From NCBI GenBank assembly GCA_030141605.1, contig JAQGDQ010000239.1, positions 186,001-250,000 on the forward strand: a stretch of DNA of 64,000 nt, written 5' to 3'. The translations under genes were made by a program, and so were the position numbers. Source of the DNA: Tubiluchus corallicola. Taxonomy: Eukaryota; Priapulida; Priapulimorpha; Priapulimorphida; Tubiluchidae. This document shows positions 39,101 through 48,493 of this stretch, one piece after another. The notes below the pieces were generated by a model. That model saw only the letters and a list, made by a program, of their open reading frames with translations. It ran no database searches and was not told where the DNA came from. Each line of letters starts with the position of its first letter. Positions within the stretch are counted from its first letter, which is position 1.

Positions 39101-42100
39101 CGTATACATGTGTGCGTGCAGCTGTATATGTAAATGTATGAATACATATTGGTGCCACTACTCCTCATCTAAATTACATAATTATCAAAAGGCAAATATA
39201 ATATGTTAACAGACTTGACAGCACATGATCATTCTGGTAGTAAATTCTTATCGCATTTATTATTATTAACATTATTATTATTACTGCCACTGTTATTATT
39301 ATAATTGCATGGTAACAATACTAAACATGCAAATACTAGCTGGTTTCACTGAGTTAATTTGCAAGGCTATATCAGAATATTTTCGTTTCATCGAATTAGC
39401 TTAAATTCTAATTATATTCTGATTTGTTTTTCTTTTATTTTGGTTTTGTTCATATTTTTGTTTCTAACTATAGGTTATTGTAACGTATGGTTTCAGCTTA
39501 TTTTTGTTTTTTATTTTAGTTTATTTTTAGTTTATTTAATTTATTTCATATTGCATGCTTAATTGACACTGCATTTCACGCAACTGTATTTTTAATAATT
39601 ATATTATGTTGCTTTATTTTGCTCATTTTGCTCACCATAAACTTCAAAATAGCTGTAATTATTTAATCTTATTTGCACAAAATTAATTATTGTCTCCTCA
39701 GACAATATTAAATTCACAACTCATAGCAGCACAAATAATTGACATAACATATTCCTATTATTAAATTAAAAAAGCTGTGGTATCTAAAATAACATATTTA
39801 TATAGGGTGGCTGCTCGATGACCACTGGTTCTTTGCCACCCGTTTCTATTTTTGTTAATATAATTTACTGACTTTAATTTCATACACTATGTAACCCACT
39901 GAGAGAGACAAATAAAAAATTTTGAATTTGCACTTTGACTAATAATGAAATAAAATCTTAAGGCAAAATCCTGGACAACAAGTGCTTTACACAATTACTT
40001 TACTTTTTTAAGTCTCTGTACTACTTACCGGATCTTTTATAGGCCATTCGGGAAATCTTTGTACATCACACAGGTGGCGCAAGTAATAAATGTTACAGAA
40101 CAATTCATTCTCAAGCTGTGGATAAGTGATAGCTGGAATTGGACAATACTGATATAAAGCACGAGTGTTACTCTGCAGACGCGGTGTGAAGTCTGCCAAG
40201 TGAGCAGCAATCTTTTCAATCATCAACCGCCTAAAACATATTAAATTATTGATGTCAAATGAGTAAAAAAATACTTATTTATTAATGATTCTTTTGCTCA
40301 CCTCTAAAAATGTATAAACCTGCAAAACAGTATAAAACAGAGATTTATAAACACATGCTTTATGAATGTCATGTTTGTAATTTAGTTATGAAGACAAATG
40401 AACTTTTTTACTAAGGGAAACAGACATCACAATGTTGCATATTTCTAAAGAGTAGAAACCAGAAGCATGGTAAAACATACACCTAGAGATGAAACACAGG
40501 AAAAGAGTTTTATTATACTTAAGCTTGCACACCCAAAATGTGTTCAGGATTAGCAAGTGACTATCGTAAGATGCGAGATTTACACAAAAATTAAGGAAAT
40601 CGGACAAACTGCAAAAAGCATTGCTTTTACTAACCGCATTTCATTACTCCAAATTGCCTCAGGAGTATCAAACTCTCCTAGAAAAATCTCTGCAAACTTT
40701 TCTGCTCCATAGTTCTCTAGGTAACACACCATTGCATCTGGTAAGATATTACCCAAGATGCTTCTTAACATCAAATCTGATGCTTTGTTCTATAAATGTA
40801 AAAGATCCAAAAATATCACATTAGTAATGGAGGCCAAGTTAATATCGCAGGTACTTCATGATTCTCTTAGTTAAACAATTTTATAAATCTGCCCACAAAT
40901 AAAGCTGCTTAAAAAGAAGTCTTGTTGTTGACCTGTTGGAAACACTTCATGGGAAAGTTTTTAGAACATTTACCAGGCACGGTAGAAAAGCTACTTGATA
41001 AACGATATACAGAAATCATATTTATCTTTTGTATTTTAGGAAAAATTGCCCCAAACAAGGTCAGTGGGCAGAAAGGGAAAAGATGAATACAATTCAGAAA
41101 AATAGAGTTCTCATAACTAATTTGCTAAATTTTCTTGCAGAACATAGTTAATAATGACACAACTTTCTTATACAGAATTCAACAAACAAGAGGTACGAAA
41201 GAAAACTGAATCTAAAAGCAGTTGTTTTCCATCTAGGAATGCCCAGGGTAACAATATGAGAAGCAGCATGTGAATATGATTATATGTAGTCTTGTGAAGC
41301 TTGCTTATCAAAGTTCATCAGTTATAATTAACAAAATTCCCTTAAGTCCAGAATATAAGACTCAGCTGATGAATCAAATTTTTAACTTCAACAGGAGATT
41401 CATAAATTTCTAGCTACACAAATTCTAATAATACAACATTTTATTGACTTTTGACATTCAAACCGGTCATGTGTATCATGGCCAGCAACTGAATCACTAA
41501 CAGTGTAGGTTTTGTCTCAGTAATCTTGGAACTAAAATGTAAAACATTTGGACGGATAAAAAGATGGTTTCCACTAAAGTCCCAACAATGCTTAATTTTA
41601 GTAGGTGATAGTAATGGATTAATTAATAGAACAATTTATTAGAGTTGATAAACAAATATAGATGAATAATATAGATCAAAGCGGTGGTGACATTAAGATT
41701 TTTTTAAAATGCAGTATTTTCAGCAACACGAATGTAATTATTCAACTGCATAATTAATTGAATAATTTCTAACAATAAAGGTAATATGAGATATAGCAAG
41801 ATACTACAAATAATAATCACATTATTTTTGTATGAAAACCCTGCAAACAGAGGGTCTCTATTGTAAATTTGTAAATATTGTACATGGGTATAATTTCGAA
41901 TTTTAAATAAAGAATTATGATAATAGAAAAAAAAACTATACAGACCCTTTAGTGTTGCCCTACCAACTACAGATAATTAATGTGACTAAAATCAGCTAAA
42001 TAAATATTAACTGTGGGCTGAGTAAATATATTGATCAAGTAAACACTACACTAATCAATGAATAACAGTTATGAGGCTTAGTTAAATACAATTTACTGTA

Positions 42101-42466
42101 GAAGCTCTGAAGTGGTAACTAGTTAACTAGAATGACACACTGAATGTGACTAAAGTTTCAATAAACCAAATATAATTAGGGCACACTACAGCAAACATAC
42201 TGCAGTCAGACATAACCTGCACACAATGTATTAAAGCTACAACTAATATATGATGCTTCACTAACTTCATCTGATCTAAAAGCTTGCTTCACGTGTGTAT
42301 ATTGTAAGAATCTGGCTAGGGGAAGCACATTTGACCCCGTGTACATCATAACGAAGAAATGGACACCAGTGAGATAAAGACGAGAGATGTTGGGATTGTC
42401 CTGCATGATGTGGTACAGCAGTGTGGCCACCTTCTCCACCAGGATGGGGTCAAAAGTCAGGAGAAG
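24057..42466 (-). CDS. DNAJC13: RME-8 / DNAJC13 orthologue, 3' half (26 exons visible)
   Basis: Endosomal J-domain co-chaperone. In animals the family recruits Hsc70 to early endosomes and works with retromer and SNX partners in clathrin removal and cargo sorting (family knowledge). Twenty-six GT-AG exons join in frame to 3438 nt, or 1145 residues plus stop. In visible-protein numbering: IWN-type repeat IWSNEM near 113; [19 protein letters not shown] after it; J domain about 208-270 with HPD at 243-245; later IWN repeats in [11 protein letters not shown] and [11 protein letters not shown]; armadillo-like helices between; C-terminal Gly/Tyr repeat [14 protein letters not shown]. The end (VPDMPAQSQ) is shorter than the vertebrate tail. 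The first exon follows a good acceptor and aligns mid-protein, so about half the usual ~2200 residues is missing; no 5' exon was found up to 64 kb. Introns hold several mobile elements. Codons are AT-rich except in the first visible exon. Confidence 0.96.
25850..25949 (-). CDS. DNAJC13: RME-8 visible exon 25
   Basis: [20 protein letters not shown] to AGYLT (1085-1117) plus one base of Gly1118. Confidence 0.94.
26171..26311 (-). CDS. DNAJC13: RME-8 visible exon 24
   Basis: [17 protein letters not shown] to SLLFGEQ (1038-1084), with [16 protein letters not shown]. Confidence 0.95.
26845..26985 (-). CDS. DNAJC13: RME-8 visible exon 23
   Basis: [15 protein letters not shown] to EELVQQ (991-1037), containing [10 protein letters not shown]. 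Confidence 0.93.
27183..27545 (+). mobile_element. 5'-truncated CR1-like non-LTR retrotransposon 3' end
   Basis: The plus strand reads [40 protein letters not shown] and NNLRSF before a stop. R-G-x-S-x-K-L, the F-x-NRV-x-x-x-WNSLP signature and the N-A-x-x-x-x-SF end are typical of the C-terminus of CR1/L2-like reverse transcriptase ORFs. A short AT-rich 3' UTR follows, closing with AATAAATCTAATCTAATCTA, the short-unit tail of such elements. It lies in an RME-8 intron, antisense to the gene. Only the last part of ORF2 survives, so it is a dead 5'-truncated copy. Confidence 0.8.
27637..27744 (-). CDS. DNAJC13: RME-8 visible exon 22
   Basis: [14 protein letters not shown] to HQLANSE (955-990), phase 0, with the conserved IPKSAI. 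Confidence 0.93.
28282..28353 (-). CDS. DNAJC13: RME-8 visible exon 21
   Basis: [19 protein letters not shown] to VCDQ (931-954), phase 0. Confidence 0.92.
28477..28650 (-). CDS. DNAJC13: RME-8 visible exon 20
   Basis: [16 protein letters not shown] to ANSKQAN (873-930), with [19 protein letters not shown]. Confidence 0.94.
29237..29765. mobile_element. Candidate TA-flanked MITE in an RME-8 intron
   Basis: TAATAAGCCTTTTCACAG at 29237-29254 and its near-perfect inverse (17/18) at 29748-29765 bound 529 bp inside the intron between exons 19 and 20. Both ends can be read as TA plus ATAAGCCTTTTC, consistent with a TA target duplication of the Tc1/mariner type. No transposase frame is present. 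The interior (about 29480-29595) has a CATCATCATCATCAACATCA run and a CCACTGTTGGATGAATCCC-like segment that resembles dispersed invertebrate repeats. The short TIR makes this tentative. Confidence 0.45.
29798..29840 (-). CDS. DNAJC13: RME-8 visible exon 19 (43-nt micro-exon)
   Basis: A 43-nt exon giving [14 protein letters not shown] after completing Glu858. The position matches the family's link between the last IWN repeat and the PED block. Confidence 0.85.
30128..30209 (-). CDS. DNAJC13: RME-8 visible exon 18 (IWN repeat)
   Basis: [19 protein letters not shown] to VKTMKK (832-857) with split codons at both ends. Last IWN repeat. Confidence 0.93.
30689..30889 (-). CDS. DNAJC13: RME-8 visible exon 17
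   Basis: [13 protein letters not shown] to AAVHMFE (765-830). It is highly conserved ([18 protein letters not shown]). The donor is GTTTAA, a weak but canonical GT site. Confidence 0.94.
31121..31195 (-). CDS. DNAJC13: RME-8 visible exon 16
   Basis: Completes Cys739, then [19 protein letters not shown] to AVQK and one base of Gly764. Confidence 0.93.
31453..31552 (-). CDS. DNAJC13: RME-8 visible exon 15
   Basis: [16 protein letters not shown] to INSLPA (706-738) plus one base of Cys739. Confidence 0.92.
32630..32721 (-). CDS. DNAJC13: RME-8 visible exon 14
   Basis: [20 protein letters not shown] to QQLALE (676-705), armadillo-like helices. Confidence 0.93.
32881..33058 (-). CDS. DNAJC13: RME-8 visible exon 13
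   Basis: [20 protein letters not shown] to IVRSNP (616-674) plus one base of Gly675; contains [10 protein letters not shown]. Confidence 0.94.
33249..33365 (-). CDS. DNAJC13: RME-8 visible exon 12
   Basis: [11 protein letters not shown] to NEQPTFVIE (577-615), with the [15 protein letters not shown] block. Confidence 0.94.
33536..33649 (-). CDS. DNAJC13: RME-8 visible exon 11 (IWN repeat)
   Basis: [20 protein letters not shown] to MTNKMRT (539-576). Second visible IWN repeat (IWD). Confidence 0.94.
34065..34232 (-). CDS. DNAJC13: RME-8 visible exon 10
   Basis: [14 protein letters not shown] to CDSDNFTR (483-538), phase 0. The intron between exons 9 and 10 carries the pogo-type element. Confidence 0.93.
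34394..35094 (-). mobile_element. pogo/Tigger-type DNA element, 701 bp, with TA duplications
   Basis: CCGTATTTTCCCATGTATAA plus GAGACCCTT at the left end is repeated inverted at the right end with one mismatch (A/G). Both ends abut TA (34392-34393 and 35095-35096), the duplication expected of Tc1/mariner-pogo elements. Subterminal copies of GTATAAGAGACCC occur just inside each end. The interior keeps a transposase DNA-binding fragment on minus (34519-34776) but no DDE catalytic domain, so the element is non-autonomous. It sits in the RME-8 intron between exons 9 and 10, in the gene's orientation. Confidence 0.9.
34519..34776 (-). pseudogene. pogo-like transposase N-terminal (CENP-B-type HTH) fragment
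   Basis: This 85-codon frame lies inside the TIR-bounded element. After a short leader ([20 protein letters not shown]) comes [20 protein letters not shown], then [18 protein letters not shown]. The W-x-x-L-E...W-V-x-x-QR-x-x-G-L-x-V-S-x-x-M-I pattern is the second helix-turn-helix of CENP-B/Tc5-type DNA-binding domains in pogo transposases. It ends in a stop with no catalytic domain, so it is a fragment that might at most bind the element's own ends. Confidence 0.6.
35629..35808 (-). CDS. DNAJC13: RME-8 visible exon 9
   Basis: [13 protein letters not shown] to KSDDSNQQ (423-482), phase 0 both ends; contains MFQAGIL and LFNYDFTL. Confidence 0.94.
35900..36091 (-). CDS. DNAJC13: RME-8 visible exon 8
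   Basis: [13 protein letters not shown] to YRILYYK (359-422), phase 0 both ends; contains [15 protein letters not shown]. Confidence 0.94.
36688..36872 (-). CDS. DNAJC13: RME-8 visible exon 7
   Basis: [12 protein letters not shown] to RREQGIE (298-358), including the conserved [18 protein letters not shown]. Confidence 0.94.
37253..37373 (-). CDS. DNAJC13: RME-8 visible exon 6 (J domain end)
   Basis: [12 protein letters not shown] to ILFSRYRE plus one base of Glu297. It finishes the J domain and continues into the GPDPQNI block typical of RME-8. Confidence 0.94.
37879..37972 (-). CDS. DNAJC13: RME-8 visible exon 5 (J domain core, HPD)
   Basis: [17 protein letters not shown], then the HPD tripeptide (codons at 37912-37920), KNPEGRD and VFEQ. 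HPD is the Hsc70-stimulating motif and is intact. Confidence 0.96.
38174..38289 (-). CDS. DNAJC13: RME-8 visible exon 4 (J domain start)
   Basis: [11 protein letters not shown] to LKPAPG (187-224) plus two bases of Gly225. J-domain helix I is [12 protein letters not shown]. Confidence 0.94.
38817..39015 (+). repeat. Degenerate TATG/TGTA alternating purine-pyrimidine repeat
   Basis: About 200 bp of interleaved TATGTG, TGTATA and TATATG units in the intron between RME-8 exons 3 and 4. Open frames on both strands are periodic artefacts. A shorter similar patch follows at about 39058-39130. Confidence 0.9.
39251..39306 (+). repeat. (ATT)n-type trinucleotide tract
   Basis: TATTATTATTAACATTATTA continuing to CTGTTATTATTATAATTG; short imperfect ATT microsatellite in an intron. 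Confidence 0.8.
40029..40230 (-). CDS. DNAJC13: RME-8 visible exon 3
   Basis: Completes Arg119, then [11 protein letters not shown] to WPIKDP (120-186). It carries one of the most conserved blocks of the family, [19 protein letters not shown]. Confidence 0.95.
40635..40789 (-). CDS. DNAJC13: RME-8 visible exon 2 (IWN-type repeat)
   Basis: Residues 68-118 plus two bases of Arg119, NKASDLM to IWSNEM. Holds the first visible IWN-type repeat, just before the J-domain region. Confidence 0.93.
42266..42466 (-). CDS. DNAJC13: RME-8 visible exon 1
   Basis: Encodes residues 1-67, [12 protein letters not shown] to AFRSDE, phase 0 at both ends, between a TTTTTCAG acceptor and a GTTAGT donor. The first two thirds use mostly G/C-ending codons, unlike every later exon. 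Confidence 0.93.
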
Positions 42467-43549
42467 CTGAAAAATAAAACAAAAAGTTTATTATTTCAAA
42501 CCATATGTTCAACCAAGGAGCTCTGGCTGAACTAGCAAACCTGACAAATGTTATACATCTTTCCTGAAAAATTTGGTTTTTCCTATAGATACCAAAAACA
42601 TTTTAGAATAGTTGTCTTTATGACAAGTAGTACGAATGAAGTAAATTCAAAGATTGTTGCAAAAAATAAGAGAAGTTAAGTAAAAGTGCACTGCTGCTTG
42701 CAAACTGTATATTATACAGCAGTGCAGGTTGGAAACTACGACTCAGATATTAATCTCACAGGTGCACTTCTGAGTTTTAAGCTAATTATTCCTTTTATTA
42801 CCCACACTATTAACAGCAGGGATAATTATATTGTAACTGATAATAACTAGTAACTTATTAACTATAAGTTAATAACAGCATCTATAAATGCATTACATCA
42901 CAGAACCCGAATCATAATCCATGGATGAGGCAGAGGCAAATGCACAGGTTTAATTAAAAAAGAACAAAAACGTTATGGTAATCTAGAAAATTACACTAGC
43001 CTACAGTCCTACACAACATCCATGCGACCCTTATTCAAAATAGATCAGCCCACTTAGGCTTATCTTAAGCTTTTATTAGGTTATGGTAGCTGCAACATTG
43101 CTGTCAAACAATTAGCAGAATTGACAGCAAAACAGTGGCAAAAAATATAGGTTGAGAAAATTTACTCATCTGTATTGGATGAAGAAAATGCAAGAAAATG
43201 GCCACGTCAGTCAAATACATACAGTCTAGCTGGCTCAAGTTAAAACTAATTTTAAACACATTCTAAACATTTCGAAAATTTTACAGTTGGATAAATAAGT
43301 GAAGAAGTTTATATGTGTATGATTGACTTTAATTAAGCGTTTGATTTCAACAAATGCTGGTAATTCTTTATTTGCTACACAAATTACTAGCAGCGTATGA
43401 GCAATTCTACGTTTGTCCACTGTGAAGCCAGAAGCCAAAGGGACTGTGAAGTCGTAACCAGGCTTCAGTTCTCTTCCAGATAAAACTGCATAAAACGGCA
43501 CAGTAAAACCTCTGTTAGGAAAGTGAGCTGTGATTATTTTCTTATAGTC
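42467..43549. other. Gap between RME-8 and GPCR A
   Basis: This is where the next upstream RME-8 exon would be expected, and I could not find one matching the family. A 139-codon minus frame (43235-43654) overlaps the start of GPCR A antisense and has no recognised domain. Confidence 0.5.
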
Positions 43550-43570
43550 ATGAATTATGAATGCCAGTAA
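43550..43570 (+). promoter_or_regulatory. Short uORF overlapping the GPCR A start
   Basis: ATG at 43550 opens a six-codon frame that ends in TAA at 43568-43570, overlapping the main ATG (43557) out of frame. A TTTTCTTATAG at 43537-43547 could be a 5' UTR splice acceptor, in which case the uATG would still be in the mRNA. Confidence 0.35.
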
Positions 43571-44558
43571 TTTGTTATGGCAGGAGGAGTTTTTTGAAAC
43601 AACATCAGCGTCTATACTGTACCACTGCTTATTAGTTGTTTCAATAGTGACCATACTTGGAAATCTAGTAGTGATAATTTCTATTACTTTCGGTGTCCGG
43701 AGAAGAAAGCCTATATTGATTGTGCTAGCAAGTTTAGCTGTGACAGATACATTTGGCGGATGTACAGGTGTATATAAATATCTTTATATCTATGCGGAAG
43801 TAGTACCTGCTAATATCTATACTTGTTGGATAACCTTTTCGCTTCAAGTATTGTGTTACATTTCCTCATGTTTACACATAACCGCTTTGTCTTTCGATTG
43901 TTACTTGGGCACTGAGAAGCCACTACGGCACAAGAGAAAGTTAAGAAAACGACACGTAAAAATGATTATAACAGGTTGTTGGATTATTCCAGTACTGTAC
44001 AATCTTGTTTCAATACCAATCAAGATAACGAGCTTTAATAATAACAACGACAGTGGATATATTGAATATTGGTATAACCACTATAAATGTACGTTAGATA
44101 ATGAAGGAGGACATAATTTAATAGATATAGTTACAGTTTCTGTGATTTTCGTTATACCTGTATTAAATGTCGCGTTGTATACACGAATATATTGGATCAT
44201 TCAGCACAGAACTATTACTGCATCACGACAGACAAAAAATAAGAAATGTTTGGTAACTGTATGTCTAATATGCCTAGTTTTCTTAGTGTTCTATACGCCA
44301 GTGTTAATACTGGGATTTATACGGGAAACGCAGCAACTTAGACATAATGATGTGACAAAGTACATCCATTCTTTGCATATTGTAACCATACTACCAGTGC
44401 TAAACTCCATGTGTAACCCTTTGCTATACGGATTCAGAATACGAGGAGTAAGGTCCGGATTGAATAACATCGTGCGAATGTCAACCACATCCAAAGTGAT
44501 TGCAAGTTCGACAAATGGTCAAGAGCTTCCAGAACTTAGAAGTCAATGTAGTTTGTAA
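43557..44558 (+). CDS. Class A orphan GPCR 'A', intronless
   Basis: This 333-residue seven-helix receptor, presumably at the plasma membrane, has a short N-terminus with a possible N-glycosylation site (N2) and WQEEFF. By eye TM1 is 20-46 (GN 35-36), TM2 53-75 (D64), TM3 88-115 (C90), TM4 135-155 (W142), ECL2 Cys178, TM5 188-213 (P201), TM6 231-254 (P248) and TM7 271-292 with NPLLY 287-291. C90 and C178 should form the usual disulfide. DRY reads DCY (114-116), so Arg3.50 is Cys. The toggle Trp6.48 is Tyr246. Position 3.32 is Gln97, which argues against an aminergic ligand, and 7.43 is Val, so it is not an opsin. B is a close paralogue 10.5 kb downstream. Ligand and G protein are unknown. Confidence 0.95.
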   Translation: MNASNLLWQEEFFETTSASILYHCLLVVSIVTILGNLVVIISITFGVRRRKPILIVLASLAVTDTFGGCTGVYKYLYIYAEVVPANIYTCWITFSLQVLCYISSCLHITALSFDCYLGTEKPLRHKRKLRKRHVKMIITGCWIIPVLYNLVSIPIKITSFNNNNDSGYIEYWYNHYKCTLDNEGGHNLIDIVTVSVIFVIPVLNVALYTRIYWIIQHRTITASRQTKNKKCLVTVCLICLVFLVFYTPVLILGFIRETQQLRHNDVTKYIHSLHIVTILPVLNSMCNPLLYGFRIRGVRSGLNNIVRMSTTSKVIASSTNGQELPELRSQCSL

Positions 44559-45630
44559 CTATTCCAAATACTGATATTGCTGCTTCATTGCATGCTTTAA
44601 CGAACCAGGATAAATGTATGTTAGCTACATCTGTAGCGTAATGCTTATGGAGCTATGCATGTTAAAAAAAGAAACTCTTTTCAGTCATTGACAAGTCAGT
44701 GCTTACTTGGAAACGATGGAAAGGACTATCGTCGCTGACAAATGTAACTTGCTCACACAAATGCGTAAGCAAAATCAATACGCGTCCAACAATTACCTAA
44801 AATTACACACGCATACAGATTCAATCAGTCAGCCATAGAGTCTAATGCAACTGGGACATCAAGTAGTTATTTCACCTAATAACACCCATACATACAACAC
44901 TTGTCCGTAGTGACCCACAAGATTCTTCTCTAAAAAGAAAAATATTTTTCAGCCCATAAGACTAAATGAAACTGAAAAAATGGTGACATCGGGTTAAGGT
45001 GATCAGTCAGTTTTGGCCTCTATCAAGGAACATACAAGGCAGCAAGGCGGAAACCTCTTTATATGATCAGTAGCTAACAAGGACGGATGTGTATGTACAG
45101 AACTATAGCATCTTCCGTATTTACTAAAAAAGCATTGGGGATAGTCATGTCAAGACCCAAGCTGTGGTGTGGGGCTTTATTATTTAAAATCAAGATACTG
45201 AAGCGGTCATTTTTGCATGGTTACAGAACAATGTAAGTAGATGTGTAATTAATGTACCTAAAGAGAGAGGTGGTGAAGTCAGATTATGAGGAAAATTATC
45301 GTATAACAAATAATCGTCAGCCTAATAATTGAGAAATTGAACAAGCTAAAGTAAAAATTGACATTTCTTATTATTTTATTATTTATTAGGCACAAAAATC
45401 AATATATACATTTTATACATGAGTAAAAGTAAACAGTAAAATTATATGGTCATGATCAATACGAAGGCTGTGCCTACCACAGTGTGCCATGAATGACAGC
45501 AAGAAACTAAATCCTCGAACTGATCGCTGCCTGTCATTAACAATTAACGACGAAGCTGACAAAATTAATTGTTTCTACATATTATAGCCTTCTTTTGTTT
45601 TTATCTTTGGAGGAGTTATATATTTTATGT

Positions 45631-45710
45631 TATGATATAATTAGCCTGACTTTAACGCTTGGTACTTTATGAATTCCATCTATGATATAATTAACCTGAC
45701 TTTAAAGCTT
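45631..45710 (+). repeat. 30-bp direct repeat, period 50
   Basis: TATGATATAATTAGCCTGAC TTTAACGCTT at 45631-45660 recurs at 45681-45710 with two substitutions. Confidence 0.9.
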
Positions 45711-48435
45711 TTGTATTTCTAAATTACTTTAATATTCAGCTATGTAGAGGAATAGAGTCTAAACGTAATATGATCTATTCACCATTCCCAATGTACGATT
45801 CCAAGCTAAGTTAAATTAATCAGTGCTGACATCTCAACCAACAGTTACCAACTGCAAGTTAATTAATCAGTTACCGACCGAGTCTTAAGCCACCACACAT
45901 TTAGATCTCCAATGGCCTCTCGGATCTCAATGTCCAGTGAGGCAACTCATCAGATGATCAAATCTAAATGTCCACTGACTTGTTTACTCAGTTACCACAC
46001 CAGCCCCAATTATCACTGATTTAACTCTTTTTCTATCGCGATTCTCAGCCTCCACTGATTTCTTTCATTCCATTTTCTTTTGTTCAATAATTATCCTCAC
46101 CACATTTTTTTCTAACCTCATGAACTGAGCAGCAGGACTGAGTTTACTCAGTCGTGCATACCACCTGATAAGTGAATTTTCTAACTAACAAAAAAGTTGA
46201 CAAGTTACGTAAACGTACTTGCTGGCTTATATAACACAATGCGGTACATGACAGTTTGCTGAAGGGGTTAAGATACATGGAAGTACAGATTCGCCTACAC
46301 ATTCAAAATTTAGTGTGCATGCTTTCAGTCCTTTCGACAACCTGCTTGCTTGGGGGTTGATTAAAAATAGCTCACAGATGATAATTCAAACTATTTCAAA
46401 ACTCTCCTGTCAGCATCCACCGGAGGTCATGGAGACATTTGAGATACATGTACAAGCAAAGCATGCTCAGAGCGATAATTTGATACTGACCAGCCTTTCT
46501 TGTCCTCAAAAATGCAAAGAAAGCTTGCATATAAATTATTGTGTGTGTACGAGTCTCTATCCGTTAGTGCATACACATTTGATCTAAAAACGCATTTTAT
46601 TGTCATTATTCGTTGTTTTTCGCTCCTGCCACTACAAAGCTAAATACTGTACAAGCTCGAATGAATGAGTACAGTTCATCATGTTAGAGACAGCACGACT
46701 GATTACGCTTATTCAACTCACGCACTTCGACCTAGTCAAAGTTACTCAGTTACATTGTCTAGCCTTATGTTCACACACTGCTATTTCATATTGACGAGAT
46801 GAAGCCCGAAAAGCAACAGTTTTAATAAGTAAGTGTATGGACAAGCCTAAACCCATCTGTTGAATGTTCAGTCTTTGGGTAAGCTTGCTGTACGTTTACA
46901 CAAGTTTCACTTTCAATAAACATGCATATTCTGTAGTATGTTTATAACACCGAAACCACTGAAAATTGTGTATATAACTTGTGGAAATCACTCTAACGTA
47001 CAAAAACTAGAGTGCACTGTATGGTAACTATCAAACTCCCTATAAAAAGTAACCTACGGACTCCCTATAAAAAGAGAAGTTTTTTTAGGATAGTTATAAT
47101 GTTATGATGATGTTATAACGACGGCCGTATTGGGAAAGTGAAAAATTTGGCGCCGTTGCGGTCTGCGCAATGGTCCAGGCAGTATCTTCTTGCAAAATTT
47201 CAGCTCTCAGGAGTGTTGTCCAAGCTCAGCGCAAGAAATTCCTCGCCACTAAAATCATTACCTTAATGAAGATAGAATAGGTCACATTTAGCAGGGCATT
47301 TCCCATAATAAAAATTGCCAGTTAGTTTTTAGGGATTAAGCTAATAATTATAACTAGCGGAAGCGCTACTGTAATAACAGCCCAGTGCTTATTCTAAACA
47401 GGTTTCCTCCTCATTTAATTATCAAACCTTTAATAATGTTCCTTATGCAAGAGCTGCAATTCACAGATTTCCTAATTAGCTATTCTGGTGCATTAAATTA
47501 CTGGAAGCACTCTAATATGTAGCTACATAATTGCTACATGTGTATGTCTGTTACTAATGAGTAGACAAGTAAATTATGACAAAGAACCACCACTTCACAG
47601 ATATTACGCATAAAAGCATTCACTCATGAAGTGAAAGAATACATGAAGGATGTGCGAAATTTAATTTTTTTGTAATGGCAGTCCGGAAACTATTATTATT
47701 GTCGTAGATTTCGCACGTTCACAGATTTATTACGACAAGCAACTTTTTGAAGGACGGTAATACAATGATAAAATAGTTTGGAAACTTTCAGTTCCATTAG
47801 AATCTATTCACCATCTATATTTTTGTCAACTATTACAAAAGGTCATAAAATGGTTGTATACACGGAGTGGCATTCCATACTAAAACCGAACTTGACCGAA
47901 TTCACTCCTGGTATTAGCAGTTCGAACAGTAAACTTAGTCTTTCTCTTACAATGTATGTATACAGAGATTGAGAATGAACTGGATTTCAGCAATGTAAAT
48001 TTACGCAATATGTACAAGTAATCATATACAGAATGAAAGAAATGTCACACTAGCCAGCGAATACAAATAATCTCGAAGCCAAGCTGAAGAAAATGCATCC
48101 TGACCATAAGACTGATTCTCAAAGCAGAACAGACGGCTGAAGTTAAAATTAAATAACAAAGTGAAGTTGGGCGAGTTTTTATAACGCAAGTTAAATGACT
48201 CGACGAACAGTCAGGCTGAGAAATACTGATCTACGAAAGGAGAGTTCAACATTGCCCCTAAGAATTTCTACTTTGCATGACTTTTTTTAATGCTTTTTAG
48301 TGCTCACTTTTAGGCACTAGTGATAATGCGATCTACAAACATCCGTGCTTAGACGGCGTGTATTTTACATATCACAGACAGTGTTATGTAACATCATCTT
48401 CACTCATAACAGTTATATCGTCAGGTGCTGCTTAA

Positions 48436-48493
48436 AACACACACACACATCACGTACTAACGCGCACGCGCGCAGGCACACACACGTACACAC
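48436..48493 (+). repeat. CA/CG alternating microsatellite
   Basis: ACACACACACACATCACG, then CGCGCACGCGCGCAGGCACA and CACACACGTACACA; degenerate purine-pyrimidine alternation. Confidence 0.85.

Noticed and set aside
39805-39841. GGGTGGC ... GCCACCC hairpin in an intron
   Set aside because: A 7-bp stem with a 23-nt loop is weak and expected by chance in 64 kb.
43235-43654. 139-codon minus open frame overlapping GPCR A
   Set aside because: Partly antisense to the receptor, no recognised domain, and not an RME-8 exon; best explained as chance.
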